Shown one piece after another: positions 10,148 to 18,834 of a DNA stretch of 64,000 nt. Origin of the DNA: Oscillospiraceae bacterium (GTDB taxonomy: Bacteria > Bacillota > Clostridia > Oscillospirales > Acutalibacteraceae). The stretch spans positions 106,548 through 170,547 of the forward strand of contig SVPI01000002.1 of assembly GCA_015065935.1 (NCBI GenBank). The letters are read 5' to 3'. Every line of letters begins with the position of its first letter. Within the stretch, counting starts at the first letter, position 1. The notes beneath the pieces are model-generated. The model saw only the letters and a list, made by a program, of their open reading frames with translations, was not told the origin of the DNA and did not search any database. The position numbers were made by a program, and so were the translations under genes.

Positions 10148-10207
10148 TTGTAGGGGTCGATGCCCACATCGACCCGTTTATCGGTAGGGGAAACCCCTCC
10201 CCTACAA
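10148..10207. repeat. 60-bp palindromic REP/MITE-like element with TTGTAGGGG ... CCCCTACAA ends
   Basis: Terminal inverted repeats at 10148-10156 and 10199-10207; internal hairpin GGGTCGATG-ccca-CATCGACCC. Confidence 0.6.
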
Positions 10208-10377
10208 ATATAAATTTTTCTCCCGCCCTGCCGTAAACGGTTAATTGATAACCTGCACTCAGACAGGTGGGTGCCTTTAGTGCGGTTTCGCGCTCCCTTC
10301 TTCCGAACTCGGCACAGCCGCGGGAGGTCTGCAAACCCGCCGCACGAAATCAGGCTCCCTAAAAATAGCTTGTAGGG
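10200..10377 (-). ncRNA. ssrS: Putative 6S RNA
   Basis: Minus strand has 'GGGAGCCTGATTTCGTGCGGCGGGTTTGC...GTGCCGAGTTCGGAAGAAGGGAGCGCGAAACCGCACTAAAGGCACCCACCTGTCTGAGTGCAGGTTATCAATTAACC', 6S-like; ends close as CCCTACAA/TTGTAGGG over ~178 nt. Confidence 0.6.
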
Positions 10378-10420
10378 TTATAATAGGCCGCGGTCCGCGA
10401 ACAAGGCAGGATTTTAAAAT

Positions 10421-10717
10421 TTATTGCTCATCAATCTCGAATTTATCGGCCAAACGGTCAACAAAGGCATCGGCGATGGTATCATACTCATCGTCATCCT
10501 CAATCTCGCTGAAAAATTCCTCGCCGTTTTCCTCTTCTACCTTAACAATTACAAGCTCGCCTGAATCATCAAGCAGCTTTTGAGGGTCATCAAAAACAGG
10601 AAGCAGGGCAAGATAGCGGCCAAGGTCACATTCAATAGCATCAAGCACCTCAAAGGTATACTCCTTACCCTCATCATCAGAAAGGGTTACAATATCGGGA
10701 TTATATTCTTCGCTCAT
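10421..10717 (-). CDS. DUF1292 family protein
   Basis: 'DIVTLSDDEGKEYTFEVLDAIECDLGRYLALLPV' and acidic C-term characteristic of the DUF1292/YrzB family. Confidence 0.85.
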   Translation of the reverse strand: MSEEYNPDIVTLSDDEGKEYTFEVLDAIECDLGRYLALLPVFDDPQKLLDDSGELVIVKVEEENGEEFFSEIEDDDEYDTIADAFVDRLADKFEIDEQ

Positions 10718-10875
10718 TTATTTTTACCTCCGTAAAAGCAATTATTCTTTATCTTATTTTATCCTTTTTTTATCCTTTAGTCAACGGTTAAAATCATTTT
10801 TAATAAACCCATTGAAAAATTTTTAATTTATGGTAAAATATTGTTGTAAAAAACATTTTAAAGGAGAAAAGCAAA

Positions 10876-11448
10876 ATGAAACCCGTTTTAGTTGAAATTT
10901 CTGCACGCCATGTGCATGTTAGCCGTGAGGACCTTGACACCCTTTTTGGCAAGGGCTATGAATTAACCCCTAAAAAGGACCTTTCCCAGCCCGGTCAGTT
11001 CGCTTGTGAAGAGCGCGTTACCGTTGTAGGCACCAAAAAAGAGCTTCCCGGCGTTTCCATTCTCGGTCCCTGCCGCAAGGCAACTCAGGTTGAGCTTTCT
11101 TTAACCGATGCACGTTCCATCGGCGTTAAGGCTCCCGTTCGTGAGTCCGGTGACATTGAAGGCAGCGGCACCTGCAAGCTGGTTGGCCCCTGCGGTGAGG
11201 TTGAAATCCCCTGCGGTGTTATTGCCGCAAAGCGCCACATTCATATGACCAAGGCCGATGCCGAGAAATATGGTATCACCGATTCCCAGATTGTTAAGGT
11301 TAAAATCCCTACCGAGGGCAGAGCACTTATTTTTGATGATGTTGTAGCCAGAGTAAGCGATTCCTATGCTCTTGCAATGCATCTTGACACCGATGAAGCC
11401 AACGCTGCAGGTATCCCCGGCAGCTGCACAGGAGATATTCTTGACTAA
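10876..11448 (+). CDS. pduL: Phosphate propanoyltransferase / PduL-type phosphotransacylase
   Basis: 'VEISARHVHVSREDLDTLFG', 'PGQFACEERVTV', 'GVIAAKRHIHMTKADAEKYGI'. Confidence 0.93.
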   Translation: MKPVLVEISARHVHVSREDLDTLFGKGYELTPKKDLSQPGQFACEERVTVVGTKKELPGVSILGPCRKATQVELSLTDARSIGVKAPVRESGDIEGSGTCKLVGPCGEVEIPCGVIAAKRHIHMTKADAEKYGITDSQIVKVKIPTEGRALIFDDVVARVSDSYALAMHLDTDEANAAGIPGSCTGDILD

Positions 11449-12556
11449 TAAAAGTTTAGGTTTATACCTACATATTCCTTTTTGCGAGGCCAAATGCCGC
11501 TACTGCGATTTTTACAGTTTAGCGGGCGACCCTACAAAAAAGGAGCTTTACAAAAATGCACTTTTAAAGGAAATTAGAAAATGGGGCGAAAATATTTTTC
11601 GCCCCATTAGTTCCATTTATATCGGTGGCGGCACACCCTCTGCCCTGCCCGCCCATTTTCTTTGCGAGATTTTAGACTGTGTTAAAGAAAATTTTAAGGT
11701 TTTAAATAATGCAGAAATAACGGTTGAGGTTAACCCCCAAAGCGCCACCGAAGCCCTTTTTGCAGGGCTTATTAAGGCGGGTGTTAACCGCCTTTCCATT
11801 GGCGTTCAAAGCGGTAATGATAATGAGCTTAAAGCCCTTGGCAGACTGCATAACAGAAAAACCGCCGAGGAAACCTTTTTAAACGCCCGAAAGGCAGGCT
11901 TTAAAAATATTTCCCTTGATTTAATGCTGGCGCTCCCCGATTCAGATGAGCAAACATTAAAAAATACTTTAGATTTTTTTGTTTCCCTCTCCCCCGAGCA
12001 TATTTCGGCATACATTTTAAAAATTGAGGAAAACACCCCACTTTTTAAAATTAAGAATAGCCTTAATCTACCCGATGAAAATGAAATTTCAGAGCAGTAT
12101 TTGCTTGTATCACACACTCTGCAGAACGCAGGCTATGAGCATTACGAAATTTCAAACTTTGCGAGAAACGGCAAGGCCTCCCGCCATAATGTTAACTATT
12201 GGAAATGCGGTGAATATTTAGGCATTGGCCCCGCCGCCCACTCATTTTTAGGGGGCAAGCGCTTTTTCTACACTGCCGATATTACTAAATTTATCACCTG
12301 CCCCGAAACGGTTTTCGATAGTGAGGGTGGAGATGTTAACGAATTTATAATGCTTAATTTGCGCCTTAAGGAGGGGCTCAGTTTAAGCGAACTTAAAAAC
12401 GAATATAACATTGTGCCCAGCGCCGCTTTTATAAATAAAATTAAACTTTTTGAAAAAAACGGACTTTGCACATTTAACAATAACACAGTGAGCCTTACCG
12501 TTAAGGGAATGCTCGTTTCCAATGAAATTATTGCCCAGCTGGAGGAAAGCTTATGA
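11441..12556 (+). CDS. hemW: Radical SAM family HemW (coproporphyrinogen III oxidase-like)
   Basis: 'GLYLHIPFCEAKCRYCDFYS' CxxxCxxC, 'SIYIGGGTPSALP', 'INRLSIGVQSGNDNELKALGRLHN'; TTG start at 11441 overlapping pduL. Confidence 0.92.
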   Translation: MTNKSLGLYLHIPFCEAKCRYCDFYSLAGDPTKKELYKNALLKEIRKWGENIFRPISSIYIGGGTPSALPAHFLCEILDCVKENFKVLNNAEITVEVNPQSATEALFAGLIKAGVNRLSIGVQSGNDNELKALGRLHNRKTAEETFLNARKAGFKNISLDLMLALPDSDEQTLKNTLDFFVSLSPEHISAYILKIEENTPLFKIKNSLNLPDENEISEQYLLVSHTLQNAGYEHYEISNFARNGKASRHNVNYWKCGEYLGIGPAAHSFLGGKRFFYTADITKFITCPETVFDSEGGDVNEFIMLNLRLKEGLSLSELKNEYNIVPSAAFINKIKLFEKNGLCTFNNNTVSLTVKGMLVSNEIIAQLEESL

Positions 12557-13155
12557 TAACCTATAAAATTCATTTAATCCGCCACGGTATTACCGATGGC
12601 AATTTACAGGGAAAATATATCGGCGTAACCGACCTGCCCCTATCTCCCGATGGTGTAAATGAACTGCTTGAGCTTAAAGGGCTAATTGAATACCCCAATG
12701 TTCGCAAGGTTTACACCTCTCCCCTGCTTCGCGCAAGGCAGAGCGCCAACATTCTTTTTGGCGACACCGAGCAAATGGCGGTTGAAAATTTAAAGGAATT
12801 TAATTTCGGCATTTTCGAAAATAAAACTGCCGCAGAGCTTGAAAACACCCCAGAATATAAGGACTTTATTTCGGGTAAAATTTCCGCGCCCCCTGAGGGT
12901 GAGGACAATGCCGAATTTACAAAGCGCATTTGCTTAGGGCTTAACGAAATCGTTAACGATATGATGAAAAATAACATTACAAATGCCGCTGCTGTTATGC
13001 ACGGCGGCGCAATTATGATGCTCCTTGCCGCCACTGCGCTGCCCAGAAAACACCCTGCCGAGTGGACAAGCGATGCAGGCAGAGGCTACACCATTATGAT
13101 AACCCCCTCTCTTTATCACAGAACAGGCGCCGTTGAGGTTATTGATATTATCTAA
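12553..13155 (+). CDS. Histidine phosphatase family protein (phosphoglycerate mutase-like)
   Basis: 'IHLIRHGITDGN' RHG motif, 'VYTSPLLRARQSANIL', 'AAVMHGGAIMMLL'. Confidence 0.88.
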   Translation: MITYKIHLIRHGITDGNLQGKYIGVTDLPLSPDGVNELLELKGLIEYPNVRKVYTSPLLRARQSANILFGDTEQMAVENLKEFNFGIFENKTAAELENTPEYKDFISGKISAPPEGEDNAEFTKRICLGLNEIVNDMMKNNITNAAAVMHGGAIMMLLAATALPRKHPAEWTSDAGRGYTIMITPSLYHRTGAVEVIDII

Positions 13156-13169
13156 AGGAAGCGATTCTT

Positions 13170-15350
13170 GTGGGTGAATTTTTAAACCTTGCAAAAGAAC
13201 TTTGCGCAAAAATGACTCTGAAAGAAAAAATCGGTCAAATCGCCCAGACTGTCGGCGGCTACCGCGCCTACTGCAGAGACGGCGATGACATTGTTTTCAA
13301 TAACGAGTTTTGTGACACGGTCAAAGAGTTCGGTGGCATGGGTGGTTTAAGCGGACTGCTTCGTGCTGACCCTTGGACAAAGCGTGATTATAACACCGGC
13401 ATAACCTTGCAAATGCGCCAAAGTGCCGCTGCGAAACTGCAAAATTATCTTAAAAACAACACACGTCTCGGCATTCCCACCCTTATTGAAATTGAAGCAA
13501 GTCACGGAATGCAGTCACTTGACAGTGTTTCTTATCCTGTTAATCTTTGTGTTGGCGCAACCTTTAATCCTGAACTTTTTGAAGAGGAATGCGCCGCAAT
13601 CGGCAAAGAAATTGCCCTTTCAAAAAATCACGTTGCATTTTTTACCCTTCTTGATTTGTGTCGCGACCCCCGTTGGGGAAGAAGCGAAGAATGCTTTGGC
13701 GAAGACACCTGTTTAGCAAGTGCGTTAACCGCCGCCGCTACAAGAGGTGTTAAAAAAGGCGGCGCCTTAATGTGTGCCAAACACTTTGTTGGCGCGGGCA
13801 ACTGCCAAGGTGGCAAAAACATTGCCAATGTGTCGGTGGGTGAAAACGAACTTATGAATTTTCACATTCCCGTTGCAAAGGCAGCAGTGGATAACGGTGC
13901 CGACTTTATTATGGTAGCTTATAATAGCTTCGACGGTGTGCCTATGCACGCAAATCGGCGCTATTTAACCGATGTTTTAAAGAATGATTTGAAATTTGAC
14001 GGTGTCGTTATTTCCGACGGCTTTGGTGTTAACACTGCCGCCGATATGCTGGGCCTCTCAAAGGCCGAGGCGGCAAAGCTTTGCCTTAACGCAGGTATTC
14101 ATTTAAGCCTAGGTGACGGCGGAAACTTTGCCGCTCTTGAAGATGAGGTTTTAAAGGGCAATTTATCGGAAAGAGAAATTGACCAGGCCGTTATAAAGGT
14201 GCTTGAGAAAAAATTTGAAATCGGTCTTTTTAAAGAAAGCGAAATAGATAGCGTTAGCGATTTTCTCACAAGCGGAAGCTGCGAAAAGCTCGCCTACAAA
14301 ACCGCGTGTGAAGGCATCATTATGCTTAAGAACAACAACGTCTTACCCCTTAAAAAGGATACGAAGATTTTGCTTCTAGGTGAAAATGCCGATGATATTT
14401 ACTTTGCCCTTGGCGACTACACCTCTCCTAAAAAGGAAGGTTTGGGTACAACCGTCAAAGAGGCCTTCTCTGACACCTTCCAAAACTGTGTTTTTGAAAA
14501 AGGTTGGTCTTTCGGCGAAGAAAGCGACACTGAAAACGTAATAAGTAAAGCAAAAAACTGCGACGTCATTTGCCTTTGCCTAGGAGGCAGCAGTGTCAGA
14601 AACTTCGGTGCGAAATATCTTGATAACGGCGCAGTTGTTGAAAGCGAAGCTTTTATGGATTGCGGAGAAGGTTGCGACGTTGCAAGCCTTAAATTGCCCC
14701 AAAATCAACTTAATTTATTAAACGAACTTAAAAAGTTAAACAAGCCTATAATCAGCATTGTGATTGCGGGTAGGGCTTATGAACTTACCGAAGTTTCCGA
14801 AAAGAGTGACGGCCTTATTTTGGCATTTTATCCCGGCCAAGAGGGTGGAAGTGCCATCGCCCATATTTGTTCCGGCAAAATTAACCCCTCGGGTAAGCTC
14901 CCTGTAACCCTCCCGAGCGATTCCGCCGCACTTCCTGTTTGTTATAACTCGGTAACCGCTATTGGGGGTTACGTCAACTGTAAAAATCCCGTGCTTTACC
15001 CATTCGGTTTTGGCCTTTCTTATTCAAGGTTTGAAATTTCAAACATCAAGGTAACAAAACAAAAGGTTAATTTGGAAATTGAGAACAAATCTGAAATTTC
15101 AGGCAGTGAAGTTATCGGGGTTTACATCGGCCTTAAAAGCGGACCTTTGAAAATGCCCGAAAAGCAACTTAAAGCTTTTAAAAAGGTGTTCTTAAATGCA
15201 AAGGAAAAGAAAAAAATTGAAATTCCCATTCCCGTCGACAGCTACTGTGTTTGGACCGCTCAATCCGGATTTTCTGAAATCCACAAAAAAGCCAAAATTT
15301 ACGTTGGAACCGACAGCACTGCACAACTTATTTGCGAAATAGAAATATAA
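13170..15350 (+). CDS. Glycoside hydrolase family 3 (beta-glucosidase-like)
   Basis: 'SRDPRWGRSEECFGED'-type motif, 'GALMCAKHFVGAGNCQGGKN', nucleophile region 'GVVISDGFGV', GH3_C and Fn3-like C-term; GTG start. Confidence 0.92.
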   Translation: MGEFLNLAKELCAKMTLKEKIGQIAQTVGGYRAYCRDGDDIVFNNEFCDTVKEFGGMGGLSGLLRADPWTKRDYNTGITLQMRQSAAAKLQNYLKNNTRLGIPTLIEIEASHGMQSLDSVSYPVNLCVGATFNPELFEEECAAIGKEIALSKNHVAFFTLLDLCRDPRWGRSEECFGEDTCLASALTAAATRGVKKGGALMCAKHFVGAGNCQGGKNIANVSVGENELMNFHIPVAKAAVDNGADFIMVAYNSFDGVPMHANRRYLTDVLKNDLKFDGVVISDGFGVNTAADMLGLSKAEAAKLCLNAGIHLSLGDGGNFAALEDEVLKGNLSEREIDQAVIKVLEKKFEIGLFKESEIDSVSDFLTSGSCEKLAYKTACEGIIMLKNNNVLPLKKDTKILLLGENADDIYFALGDYTSPKKEGLGTTVKEAFSDTFQNCVFEKGWSFGEESDTENVISKAKNCDVICLCLGGSSVRNFGAKYLDNGAVVESEAFMDCGEGCDVASLKLPQNQLNLLNELKKLNKPIISIVIAGRAYELTEVSEKSDGLILAFYPGQEGGSAIAHICSGKINPSGKLPVTLPSDSAALPVCYNSVTAIGGYVNCKNPVLYPFGFGLSYSRFEISNIKVTKQKVNLEIENKSEISGSEVIGVYIGLKSGPLKMPEKQLKAFKKVFLNAKEKKKIEIPIPVDSYCVWTAQSGFSEIHKKAKIYVGTDSTAQLICEIEI

Positions 15351-15400
15351 AAAATCACCCACCCGCATTGTTCTAACCCAAAAAAGTTTTTCAGTGATAT

Positions 15401-15458
15401 TATATTCGCCTTTAAAACTCGCGAAGCGAATATAACTCGGCTAATGCCGAATATAACT
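15401..15458. repeat. Short palindromic repeat cluster (TATATTCG/CGAATATA, CGAATATAACT x2)
   Basis: Direct repeats CGAATATAACT at 15427-15437 and 15448-15458; inverted TATATTCG/CGAATATA. Confidence 0.5.
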
Positions 15459-15478
15459 GTTCTCAAAACGATAAACAA

Positions 15479-15508
15479 AAAATCCGCAACCAAAAGGTTG
15501 CGGATTTT
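15479..15508. terminator. Intrinsic terminator
   Basis: AAAATCCGCAACC-aaaa-GGTTGCGGATTTT. Confidence 0.75.
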
Positions 15509-15655
15509 GTTTTTGTGCAAATTCTCTCGACTAACGTTTTGAGTTTTCGGTGTACCGTTTATATCGTGTAATATCGTTGAAAATCGTGTATATTGTGGTG
15601 TTTTGTATTGCCAAAATTGAATATCGTTGCAGAATGTTTATGTTGTTTCATAAAG

Positions 15656-15678
15656 TTTTGCACCAAATTTGCACCAAG
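15656..15678. repeat. Doubled TTTGCACCAA motif, left boundary candidate of accessory island
   Basis: TTTTGCACCAAATTTGCACCAAG; matched by a similar pair at 18874-18896. Confidence 0.4.
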
Positions 15679-15693
15679 ATTTTTGCGCTATAT

Positions 15694-16656
15694 TTATTCT
15701 GATTGCTTGATGTTGTTTGCAATTTTACTCAATGAAGCTTTTAATTGTTTTTCTGCTTCTTCCTCTTTACGAATCTGCTCCCATTGACGTAAAATCATAA
15801 ATATAAAATCTCGTAACACAGGGAAATAGTCGATACATTCTTGCTCGCTTAATTCGTGTATTCCCTTGCTAACTATACCATAAAAAACTGGGCTCTCAAC
15901 CAATGTTTTTGGTAAATAGTTTGCTAGCATCTTTATTCTTTCATCAACATGGGCATCTTTATAAGTTTGCTCGTCAAAGACTCCGTCGCTAATCGCTTTC
16001 CCTTTTGCCGTATCTATAATTCGTTCAAAAATCCGACGCAGATATACAAAGGAGCCCACTCCTATTCCTTGTGCAAAAAGTCCGATTGCTCGCCTAAATT
16101 CTTTTAAATCATCCTTTGAAAGAATTTTATTATATTCTTTAAGTTCAGGGAAAGACAAATCTGCCACTGATGGAAACTGACCCACTTTTTTAAACTTATA
16201 ACCATCAGTTACTACGATATAATCCAATTTGTGAGACTCATCCATAGAACAGGAAAACCGAAATACCATTAATCTGCAATCCTCTTCAACTTGCCAATTT
16301 GTCCAATCCCACAGCGGAGTTGTAGAACCATCTTCTGTCTTAATAGTTTTACTAATGCCAAGTTGTTGTAAAAATTCCAACTCTTCTGCAAGCGAATTTG
16401 GGATGTGAAGATTTTCCTGTTCTAAATATTTATAAAATATAATAGGTTTTGCTTCAAAGACTCGTTTTTCTTTACAAGACGGACAAAACTCATCTATCTT
16501 TACTTTGCCATCAATTAAATCAATCAAATGGAATATATTGTCCTTTGTGATTTCTATTTCGTCATACAAACCACTTTTTTGCAAAAATTCAGCAAAGATA
16601 TTGTTTTTGCTATTAATCTTTCTTGGCTTGTTTTGGTCAAAAACATTCATTTTCAT
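15694..16656 (-). CDS. Uncharacterised protein with CxxC zinc-ribbon-like motif (island gene)
   Basis: ORF to 16731; MKMNVF start at 16656 preferred; 'DEFCPSCKEKRVFEAKP'; long helical C-terminal half 'VGSFVYLRRIFERIIDTAKG...FIFMILRQWEQIRKEEEAEKQ'. Confidence 0.7.
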   Translation of the reverse strand: MKMNVFDQNKPRKINSKNNIFAEFLQKSGLYDEIEITKDNIFHLIDLIDGKVKIDEFCPSCKEKRVFEAKPIIFYKYLEQENLHIPNSLAEELEFLQQLGISKTIKTEDGSTTPLWDWTNWQVEEDCRLMVFRFSCSMDESHKLDYIVVTDGYKFKKVGQFPSVADLSFPELKEYNKILSKDDLKEFRRAIGLFAQGIGVGSFVYLRRIFERIIDTAKGKAISDGVFDEQTYKDAHVDERIKMLANYLPKTLVESPVFYGIVSKGIHELSEQECIDYFPVLRDFIFMILRQWEQIRKEEEAEKQLKASLSKIANNIKQSE

Positions 16657-16744
16657 TAAAACACTCTTTTCATCATTAAGAATTTTATATTTAATTTTAA
16701 TTATTATATCAAAAAGCGACATTGTTTTCAATATAACACAAAAA

Positions 16745-16777
16745 ATAGCAGTGTGATTTTTGTTTCACACTGCTATC
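16745..16777 (-). terminator. Intrinsic terminator-like hairpin reading on the minus strand
   Basis: ATAGCAGTGTGA / TTCACACTGCTAT, followed on minus strand by TTTTTT. Confidence 0.55.
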
Positions 16778-16827
16778 TTCGTATTTAAGAAATGAGGTCA
16801 TCTTCAAGACACTTATATAAAGAAAAA

Positions 16828-16863
16828 GAGTCATAATGATTCTATTAAGAATCGTTATGACTC
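16828..16863 (-). terminator. Intrinsic terminator-like hairpin reading on the minus strand
   Basis: GAGTCATAATGATTCT-atta-AGAATCGTTATGACTC, followed on minus strand by TTTTTCTTT. Confidence 0.55.
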
Positions 16864-16892
16864 AAGAAGATTGCATAATTTTGTGAAAACCG

Positions 16893-16921
16893 TTGATAAA
16901 TGAAAGCCTTTGTGTTATACT
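16893..16921 (+). promoter_or_regulatory. Sigma-A-type promoter
   Basis: TTGATA - 17 nt - TATACT. Confidence 0.7.
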
Positions 16922-16926
16922 GTAGG

Positions 16927-17064
16927 GGCTACACATCTGAATATGCACAAGTTAGGGAATACTATTTGGTAAAAATGTATTCTCTCTTCCTGACTTTGTG
17001 CAGATGTGTAGCAACATTGAGGGAAGCATTTTTCGGTGCGCCCTTCGGGGCGCACTTTTTTATT
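16927..17064 (+). ncRNA. Candidate structured RNA / attenuator leader (long hairpin plus terminator)
   Basis: Starts just after the -10; GCTACACATCTG (16928-16939)/CAGATGTGTAGC (17001-17012), inner GCACAAGTTAGG/CCTGACTTTGTGC and GAATAC/GTATTC; ends in terminator at 17035-17056. Confidence 0.5.
17035..17062 (+). terminator. Strong intrinsic terminator upstream of the ANL ligase gene
   Basis: GGTGCGCCCTTCGGGGCGCAC then TTTTTTATT. Confidence 0.85.
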
Positions 17065-17081
17065 AAACAGGGGGTTCAAAA

Positions 17082-18824
17082 ATGGACAAAAAACAAATGA
17101 CGGGATATCCGTCAATAGATAAACCTTGGGAGTATTTTTATGAAGGTATAGAAAAGCGTAGCATATTTCTCAACACTACACCGTATCAAGGATTAATCAA
17201 AAACAATGCTGATTATCCTAGTGAAATCGCTCTTGAATATTTTGGGGCGAAAATCACTTTCGGTGAACTAATAAAGAATACCGATATTGTTGCCAAATCT
17301 ATGGTAGCATATGGTGTAAAGAAGGGCGATTATGTAACTATTTGCTCAACTACTACACCCGAAGTAATTTATGCCTTTTATGCAATAAGCAAAATCGGTG
17401 CGGTTGCCAATGTAATTTCACCTTTCTACACTCCCGAAGAACTTATGGCTCGTATTGACGAATGCAAAAGCAAACTTATCATTATAGTGGATAAGTTCTT
17501 GCCAAAGTTCAAGGAATCTCTTAATAAAGACACCGACAAAAAAGTTGTTGTTTTGCCAATGATGAACTCTACGGTTTTGCGATTTGTAACACCGAAGTAC
17601 AAAATCAACAATAGCACCAACGAAGTCGCATGGAAAACCTTTATCAAGAATGGTGCTTGCCAAAACGATGTAACTGCTGATTCTTACGAACCGAAAAAAG
17701 CACAAGCAATGGTTTATTCGAGCGGCACAACAGGTGCATCCAAGGGAATTGTGTTGTCTGTTGATAGTTTTCAAAAATTAATCAATGCTTATGGCAATTC
17801 AGGTTTTGACACTTCAAGGAAACAAAAGGTTTATCAAAACATCCCACCTTGGCACTCTACAGGACTTAGCTTAGGCATTAACTTTCCTCTTTCATTTGGT
17901 GTTCAAGTATGTATTGACCCAAGATTTGACCACACCATATTCGTGAAGAATGTCTTAAAGTTCAAACCCGAATACATATTAACCAACACATCAATGTACC
18001 AAGGTTTTACTTTTGAGAAGAGTTTAAAATTGCTTAAAGGCAAGTCTTTGGCCTTTTTAAAATATCCTGTTGAAGGAGGTGAACCGCTGACAGAGAAGGA
18101 TATAGCAAACATTGAGAATGTGTTTAAGACCCATGGTTCAAATGCTAGATTGCTCAATGGTTATGGTGAATGTGAGTGTGGTGCAACCGTAACAACGGAT
18201 ATTACATCGCACAAGTTTTCCAACACTGCATCGGGTATTCCTCTTCCTGACATTACAACTGTTGCTATTTTTAACGACAACTTTAAAGAGTTGAAATACG
18301 GTGAGCGCGGCAATATTTTGGTTAAAACCGAAATTGGTATGATTGAGTATTTCAATAACCCCGATGCCACTAATGAGTTTTTCTATATTGACGAAAATGG
18401 TGAACGGTGGAGCAAGACAGGCGACATCGGTTATATGAATGAAGATGGCAGCCTTGTTGTGTTAGGAAGAAAGAGCGATTTTTCCGTAATTGAAGGCAAG
18501 CAGATTTATAATTTTGATATCGAACGAGCAATACTCTCTTCTGACAAGGTAAAACTGTGTGAAATCCAAACTCACCCCGAAAACAGCAATCAGTTAGTAG
18601 CACATATTGTTTGGGAGAATGAAGTTAATACTCTGTTAAAGCAACAACCTGAAAAGCAAAAAGAGTTTTTCGTAGAGATTCAAAAAGCAGTTGCAAAAAT
18701 TATGGGTCACCCCGAAGCCGTACCCCATAGTTTTTGTGTGCGCGATAGTTTCCCAAGTGCTCATTCGGGCAAAAGAGATATCAAGTTCATCAAAGGCGAT
18801 ATTGATGGTCTAATTGAATTATAA
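17082..18824 (+). CDS. AMP-binding (ANL superfamily) acyl-CoA synthetase/ligase
   Basis: 'MVYSSGTTGASKGIVLS' P-loop, 'LLNGYGECECG', 'WSKTGDIGYMNEDGSLVVLGRKSD', C-term 'SGKRDIKFIKG'. Confidence 0.9.
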   Translation: MDKKQMTGYPSIDKPWEYFYEGIEKRSIFLNTTPYQGLIKNNADYPSEIALEYFGAKITFGELIKNTDIVAKSMVAYGVKKGDYVTICSTTTPEVIYAFYAISKIGAVANVISPFYTPEELMARIDECKSKLIIIVDKFLPKFKESLNKDTDKKVVVLPMMNSTVLRFVTPKYKINNSTNEVAWKTFIKNGACQNDVTADSYEPKKAQAMVYSSGTTGASKGIVLSVDSFQKLINAYGNSGFDTSRKQKVYQNIPPWHSTGLSLGINFPLSFGVQVCIDPRFDHTIFVKNVLKFKPEYILTNTSMYQGFTFEKSLKLLKGKSLAFLKYPVEGGEPLTEKDIANIENVFKTHGSNARLLNGYGECECGATVTTDITSHKFSNTASGIPLPDITTVAIFNDNFKELKYGERGNILVKTEIGMIEYFNNPDATNEFFYIDENGERWSKTGDIGYMNEDGSLVVLGRKSDFSVIEGKQIYNFDIERAILSSDKVKLCEIQTHPENSNQLVAHIVWENEVNTLLKQQPEKQKEFFVEIQKAVAKIMGHPEAVPHSFCVRDSFPSAHSGKRDIKFIKGDIDGLIEL

Positions 18825-18834
18825 GGACTCAAGA

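Noticed and set aside
10876-11448. PduL as evidence of a bacterial microcompartment locus
   Set aside because: No shell protein (BMC) genes or signature enzymes nearby; more likely a housekeeping-type phosphotransacylase.
15520-15690. Intact integrase or transposase gene at the island's left edge
   Set aside because: Only AT-rich, integrase-tail-like sequence is seen; no ORF with recombinase catalytic motifs is present in the window.
16900-17100. 66-aa ORFs on both strands (16900-17100 and 16915-17115)
   Set aside because: They arise from the hairpin/terminator sequence upstream of the ANL ligase; the plus ORF overlaps the -10, long hairpin and terminator.
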